Source: Anaerococcus sp.
GTDB lineage: Bacteria > Bacillota > Clostridia > Tissierellales > Peptoniphilaceae
NCBI GenBank assembly: GCA_030825745.1
Contig: JAPJPH010000007.1
Span: 1 to 18,249 of the forward strand
Reading direction: 5' to 3'
DNA: 18,249 bases
In this document: positions 14,894 to 18,249 of the stretch, one piece after another
Position numbering within the stretch: the stretch's first letter is position 1
Layout: every line of letters starts with the position of its first letter
Notes under the pieces: generated by a model
Told to the model about the DNA's origin: nothing
Seen by the model: the letters and a program-made list of their open reading frames with translations, nothing else
Databases searched by the model: none
Translations under genes and position numbers: made by a program

Positions 14894-15436
14894 TTACCTT
14901 AATAAGTCCTTGGTTAGCACATTTCTTAGTAGGTAAATTAAAATAATAGTAATAACTAACTCTACTGCTAAGAATGTTCCATTATAAATAATTGAATATG
15001 CCCAAACATTTTGTCCCTCTGGAGCGTAGGATCCAAAGAAAATTACCCCTGTTAGAACATGGCAGATAAATCTACCCAAAACCCCTATTAGGGTTCCTAA
15101 GATAACAGGTTTTATAGTTTTTTCTTTGATAAATTCATTAGAAAACATACCAGCTAATCCTAAAAGTCCAAAAGCTAGTGGATAATCTAATAAGGCTTGG
15201 GCTGGATGGATTACATATCCTCCTAGCATCATATCAACAACTCCATATAAGGCTCCTACTATAAGACCCTTGCTTAGTCCATGTCTCATAGCAAAAATAA
15301 TTAGTGGAATCATTTGTCCTGCTGTTATAGAACCACCTTGTGGCATCTCAAATAGTTTTATCTTTCCTAAAATAAAGGCTAGGGCTATACATAGACCGCC
15401 TTCAACTAGCATCTTTACTGACCAGTTTTTATTCAT
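14894..15436 (-). CDS. thiT: Thiamine ECF transporter S component ThiT
   Basis: Substrate-binding membrane subunit of an ECF transporter for thiamine (YuaJ/ThiT), 180 residues with about six membrane segments. Diagnostic blocks are MPQGGSITAGQMIP (31-44), HPAQALLDYPLAFGLLG (77-93) and the C-terminal region with RFICH, FFGSYAPEGQ and YSIIYNG (122-153), which includes residues that line the thiamine pocket in the family. ATG at 15436 follows AGGAGG. Nine in-frame codons further upstream to 15460 run through the leader and are not needed. A TPP riboswitch precedes the gene and confirms the substrate class. The ECF energising module is not in the window. Confidence 0.95.
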   Translation of the reverse strand: MNKNWSVKMLVEGGLCIALAFILGKIKLFEMPQGGSITAGQMIPLIIFAMRHGLSKGLIVGALYGVVDMMLGGYVIHPAQALLDYPLAFGLLGLAGMFSNEFIKEKTIKPVILGTLIGVLGRFICHVLTGVIFFGSYAPEGQNVWAYSIIYNGTFLAVELVITIILIYLLRNVLTKDLLR

Positions 15437-15445
15437 AAAAAAATA

Positions 15446-15487
15446 CCTCCTATTACACATACTTTAGGAGGCTTATTTCTTTCCTCC
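15446..15487 (-). promoter_or_regulatory. Expression platform of the TPP riboswitch: Shine-Dalgarno/anti-Shine-Dalgarno switch
   Basis: Three short blocks can pair in exclusive ways on the minus strand: GGAGG in the aptamer's last conserved element (15483-15487), CCTCCT (15466-15471), and the thiT Shine-Dalgarno AGGAGG (15446-15451). With TPP bound, the aptamer should hold the first block and CCTCCT is free to hide the Shine-Dalgarno. Without TPP, the first block can take CCTCCT and free the ribosome site. No U-tract follows, so control is probably translational. Confidence 0.75.
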
Positions 15488-15545
15488 GCCAGTATTACCT
15501 GGATCAGGTTTAAGGGTATGATCTCAGCCTTTAGGCACCCCTAGT
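15480..15545 (-). ncRNA. TPP riboswitch (THI box)
   Basis: The minus strand matches the TPP aptamer: AGGGGTGCC, a short P3 hairpin, GGCTGAGA, ATACCCTT, ACCTGATCCAGG, TAATACTGGCGGAGGAAA. P2 (GGGGT/ACCC) and P5 (CCAG/CTGG) pair cleanly; P1 looks short. It sits about 45 bases upstream of thiT, giving thiamine-pyrophosphate control of thiamine uptake. Confidence 0.97.
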
Positions 15546-15553
15546 GTACTTAT

Positions 15554-15581
15554 ATAGTATTGTTTTTTTATTTATTTGCAA
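15554..15581 (-). promoter_or_regulatory. Candidate promoter for the TPP riboswitch-thiT unit
   Basis: TTGCAA (15576-15581) and TACTAT (15554-15559), 16 bases apart on the minus strand, would start transcription at the 5' edge of the aptamer. The -10 is only four of six. No clear terminator separates this from the lipoprotein gene upstream, so read-through is possible. Confidence 0.45.
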
Positions 15582-15584
15582 ATT

Positions 15585-15908
15585 TTATATCTCTTTTAAA
15601 ACTTCTCTTTTGACATAGCCAATATTATTATTAAAGTTTATGAGAATAAAATTATCATCCTCATCATCCATTATAGTGACAACAGATCCTTTATCAAGCC
15701 TATCAAAGGGCTTATCTAAGCTCTTAGTCTCATACATATAACAATCATCATTAGTTATATAAGACTGGTTGATATATAAAGATGAATCAGAATTGTCACT
15801 ATAGGCCCTTGGCCTTATTTTTATATCCTTTTTTTGATAATCAACCTTGCCAGAGCATGATGACAGTAAAATAATGGCAAGGATTGGTATTAGTTTTTTA
15901 TATATTAT
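15585..15908 (-). CDS. Small SH3-like lipoprotein with an apparent ATA start codon
   Basis: A 107-residue open frame that standard start codons would miss. Its beginning reads YKKLIPILAIILLSSCSG, a complete lipoprotein signal with lipobox LSSC (Cys18 if started at 15908). The mature part ends in an SH3b-like pattern: LDKGSVVTIM, a short acidic turn, NFILINFNNNIGYVKREVL. The only start candidates between the in-frame TGA (15912-15914) and the signal are ATA codons at 15908 and 15905. AGGGG (15915-15919) is six bases before the first. It overlaps the Wzz-like gene by 11 bases, which allows coupling. Alternatives are a real AUA (near-cognate) start, a recently lost ATG, or a sequence error. The codon usage and preserved frame argue for a real protein; an extracytoplasmic envelope role is inferred from the signal and domain. 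Confidence 0.72.
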   Translation of the reverse strand: MIYKKLIPILAIILLSSCSGKVDYQKKDIKIRPRAYSDNSDSSLYINQSYITNDDCYMYETKSLDKPFDRLDKGSVVTIMDDEDDNFILINFNNNIGYVKREVLKEI

Positions 15909-17055
15909 AAATCACCCCTAAAACTTTAACTCCTAGACTTTCTATTTCACTTATATATGAGATAAGTTGATCTGTTTTGATCTTTTTATCATCAACTATA
16001 ATTATTTTTGCATCCTCATATTGACAGGTTATTATTGGATCTACATCAGCTAGGCTAGATTCACTTAAAATTATATGGTTGTAAGAATTTTTTAAATCAA
16101 AGATTTTTTCTTCAAATTCATTAGAATCTAAAATCTCCCTAGAATCAGTATTTAATTTAATTAAGTCAATTCCCTTATACCTTAGGAGTTTAATATCATT
16201 TATTTCTGATTGATATTTCTTATCTATTTCACCATCAAAAGCCCTGGTATCTACTAAACAAACTCCAAGACTCTTTCCTAGGTTTAAGGCAAGGTCTTTA
16301 CTAAATTTATAGCTATCCTTATCCTTTTTTATACTAGTGATCCCTATTATTTGATTATCTGCTAGGTTTTTAATATTTACCTTGCTTTTATATAAGCAAT
16401 CCTCATAATCTTTCATATCAGCTAAAACAGGGATTCCAAGATCAGTTATCTTAGCCTTATCATCTATTTTATCAGTCATGATCTCTTTTAAAATAAGTAA
16501 AAGAATTCCTAAAAGAAAACCTGCTATAAGGCCTAATATAGAAAAGATTAGACCCTTTACCTTAGAAGGTTGTTCAGCTATAGGTTTTTGCAAATAATCA
16601 ATATTATCCATATTCAAGAAATCTCTAGCATAATTTCTAAACTCTTCTGTAATTAAAGTTAGGGTATCAGTGGCCCTATCTTTATTTTTATCAACATAGG
16701 TAAATGATATAACTCCTCCTTGGGGATTTACATCATACTCTAGGTTAGACTTTATATCATCAGCTTCCATATCAGTATCTAATACCTTACCTACCTTTTC
16801 ATATAGGTCGTTTGATTCTAGAAATTGACTATAAATATTGGCTAATTTTTCATTTAAAATAATATTGTTATAGCTAATAGGTTCATCCTTACTAGATCCT
16901 GTAACCATAAGCATAGAAGTCGCCTCATATGAGCTAGAGCCTTTGATTAGTGTTTGGCTAAGTACTAATCCAAAGACGATTATAGCTGGTATCATTATTA
17001 GTAGTAAGTTCTTTTTTAATTTTTTAAATAAATAATCTGTAGTTATTTTTCTCAT
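15898..17055 (-). CDS. Wzz-type polysaccharide chain-length protein with degenerate BY-kinase domain
   Basis: A 385-residue membrane protein. The N-terminal two-thirds is a Wzz/chain-length determinant domain: TM1 (about 17-35), an extracellular part with SSYEATSMLMV, and TM2 (about 169-190) preceded by a Pro-containing stretch. After TM2 comes a cytoplasmic domain laid out like a bacterial tyrosine kinase (CpsD/CapB), but the P-loop region reads GITSIKKDKDSYKFSKDLALNLG (238-260) without the GKS/T of Walker A. The Walker A' region retains VCLVDTR (265-271), and the Walker B position reads HIILSES. Catalysis is therefore unlikely; it may act as a scaffold or regulator. It follows an EpsG-like polymerase by 13 bases with an AAGGAAG Shine-Dalgarno, placing it in an exopolysaccharide or capsule locus. 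Confidence 0.85.
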   Translation of the reverse strand: MRKITTDYLFKKLKKNLLLIMIPAIIVFGLVLSQTLIKGSSSYEATSMLMVTGSSKDEPISYNNIILNEKLANIYSQFLESNDLYEKVGKVLDTDMEADDIKSNLEYDVNPQGGVISFTYVDKNKDRATDTLTLITEEFRNYARDFLNMDNIDYLQKPIAEQPSKVKGLIFSILGLIAGFLLGILLLILKEIMTDKIDDKAKITDLGIPVLADMKDYEDCLYKSKVNIKNLADNQIIGITSIKKDKDSYKFSKDLALNLGKSLGVCLVDTRAFDGEIDKKYQSEINDIKLLRYKGIDLIKLNTDSREILDSNEFEEKIFDLKNSYNHIILSESSLADVDPIITCQYEDAKIIIVDDKKIKTDQLISYISEIESLGVKVLGVIYNI

Positions 17056-17068
17056 ATTTCTTCCTTTG

Positions 17069-18211
17069 TTATCTCCTTAGTGAATGAATAGCGTTTTTGT
17101 TGGTAAAGAAAAAGTCATAGGCCGGGGCCTTATTCATCAAAAATCCTGCATAGGGTATTATGAAAAACACAATTGATAGGCAAATTATAAAATATCCAAG
17201 CCTATCTTTTATATACCTAGCTTCTTTTAGTATAAGCGGGATGAAAAATATCTGATATATACTAAAGAAATTTCCAAACCTAAAGGCTACTGCTGTCGAT
17301 GACCTAAAGACTAAAAATACTATAAGTCCAAAATACATTGCCTTTATACTAACTTCTTGCATAGAATTTTTATTAAACCTATGATCCTTAAAATATAATA
17401 TTGAAAATACAAAAAGAAGGAACATAAACAATATTCTAGGGTCATATATTTTCATAGGAAAGGCAAACAAGCCTCCACTAAAAACATAGGTGTCTATCTT
17501 TCTTGATATAACAGATAAGCCCATCGTCCCTACAATCATTGATATTAACCTAAATACATAAAGTGAAAATATAGATATACCAAAGGCTATACCAACAGTT
17601 ATTAACTTAAATGTTTTTCCTATATTAAAATTAATTAAAAATAAAAAAGGAAGTACTATAAACCCTGCCTTATGAAAGGCAACTGAGCATAAAAAAGCTA
17701 GTATAGATTTGATTTTCTTAGATTTTATCCGCAAATACACGCTAAGAAGGCCAAGCCCTATTGATGAGGCCGTCCTTGAAGTTTGCATATCAAATTGGAT
17801 AAATATAGGTAAAAATATAATGGCTGCCAAAAAGGGATCTTCCGATTCTTTGATACTAATATAGGTAATTGGAATTATTGAGAATAAATTCATAATAACT
17901 ATCACCCACTGCCTTGATAAGCCTAAGAAATTAACCACTAAGGCAAAAAACCTAAAGGCAAACTCAACTGGATAGGTAAAATCAAAAAGCTTAGATAAGT
18001 CCTTATCTATGTCTTTGACAAACCAAAGATAATTATAATAGTCAGCATCTCCAGATCCCCTTATTCCTGCAAAAATAAGCATGAATAAAAACATCATAAG
18101 GGCTGCTACATTTCTATATTTTTTATTTTTAAAATCTATCATGCTATTTATAGAAAATAATAAAAGTTCTATAAGAGCAAATAAGCTAAATCCCATATTA
18201 AAATTCCTCAT
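17069..18211 (-). CDS. EpsG-family exopolysaccharide polymerase-like membrane protein
   Basis: A 380-residue polytopic membrane protein with roughly ten hydrophobic segments. The motif GIRGSGDADYYNYLWF (49-64) after the second segment, a later TSRTASSIGLGLLSVYL and FHKAGFIVLPFLF match the EpsG/Wzy-like family, which polymerises repeat units of extracellular polysaccharide. Two starts are plausible: ATG at 18211, and ATG at 18196, which has AGGA eight bases upstream. The longer form is given. The downstream Wzz-like protein is the expected partner that sets chain length. The rest of the polysaccharide locus lies beyond the right edge. Confidence 0.82.
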   Translation of the reverse strand: MRNFNMGFSLFALIELLLFSINSMIDFKNKKYRNVAALMMFLFMLIFAGIRGSGDADYYNYLWFVKDIDKDLSKLFDFTYPVEFAFRFFALVVNFLGLSRQWVIVIMNLFSIIPITYISIKESEDPFLAAIIFLPIFIQFDMQTSRTASSIGLGLLSVYLRIKSKKIKSILAFLCSVAFHKAGFIVLPFLFLINFNIGKTFKLITVGIAFGISIFSLYVFRLISMIVGTMGLSVISRKIDTYVFSGGLFAFPMKIYDPRILFMFLLFVFSILYFKDHRFNKNSMQEVSIKAMYFGLIVFLVFRSSTAVAFRFGNFFSIYQIFFIPLILKEARYIKDRLGYFIICLSIVFFIIPYAGFLMNKAPAYDFFFTNKNAIHSLRR

Positions 18212-18249
18212 CCTTATTAAACCCTTAAAATTTTAAAATCCTAGTTATA

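Noticed and set aside
15437..15460. Longer thiT start (eight extra residues)
   Set aside because: It runs through the anti-Shine-Dalgarno/Shine-Dalgarno region. ATG at 15436 follows AGGAGG and gives the normal ThiT N-terminus.
15900..15915. Programmed frameshift from the Wzz-like gene into the lipoprotein
   Set aside because: The Wzz-like frame ends at TAA before the A-run and the lipoprotein frame has a TGA just upstream. A fusion would also place a lipobox in the middle of a cytoplasmic domain.
1..18249. CRISPR arrays, insertion sequences, tRNA/rRNA genes, phage attachment sites
   Set aside because: Scanned for regular repeats, transposase-like proteins and cloverleaf patterns; none were seen.

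Overview
The window reads as ordinary chromosome from a low-GC Gram-positive anaerobe. Every gene I can support lies on the minus strand. The sequence is strongly A+T-rich, Shine-Dalgarno sites are strong (AGGAGG-like), lipoprotein signals are typical of Bacillota, vitamins are imported by ECF transporters under riboswitches, and isoprenoids are made by the MEP pathway. Gene content and protein style suggest the Tissierellia/Peptoniphilaceae (Anaerococcus-like). That placement is an inference, because no rRNA or marker phylogeny is present.

Layout from high to low coordinate, which is the direction of transcription: (1) an exopolysaccharide locus that continues past the right edge, with an EpsG-like polymerase, a Wzz-type chain-length protein carrying a degenerate BY-kinase domain, and a small SH3-like lipoprotein (15585-15908) that has no ATG/GTG/TTG start; (2) a TPP riboswitch and thiT, the thiamine ECF S component; (3) a GntR (YtrA-type) regulator, ABC ATPase and ABC-2 permease operon with a palindrome over its promoter; (4) a single-gene lipid kinase unit; (5) a long operon, carD - PIN/TRAM membrane protein - ispD - ispF - metK - mreB-like - gpmA; (6) an orphan response regulator with a degraded receiver domain; (7) an FMN riboswitch and ribU, the riboflavin ECF S component; (8) the tRNA t6A operon, tsaE-tsaB-rimI-tsaD, followed by a small membrane protein and an S41-protease lipoprotein.

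The genes are tightly packed. Many neighbours overlap by 1, 4, 8, 11 or 17 bases, which suggests translational coupling. Most units end in a visible intrinsic terminator and start from a recognisable -35/-10 pair. Two vitamin transporters sit under two different riboswitches about 10 kb apart, one with a transcription terminator and one with a Shine-Dalgarno sequestering platform. Neither has its energising ECF module in the window.

The least ordinary items are the hidden lipoprotein with an apparent AUA start, the Wzz protein whose kinase-like half has lost its P-loop, the orphan regulator with a broken receiver, and the three-way GGAGG/CCTCC/AGGAGG switch in front of thiT. I saw no mobile element, CRISPR array, tRNA or rRNA. 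The rest is core housekeeping DNA, and I do not see a clear new defence or biosynthetic system.
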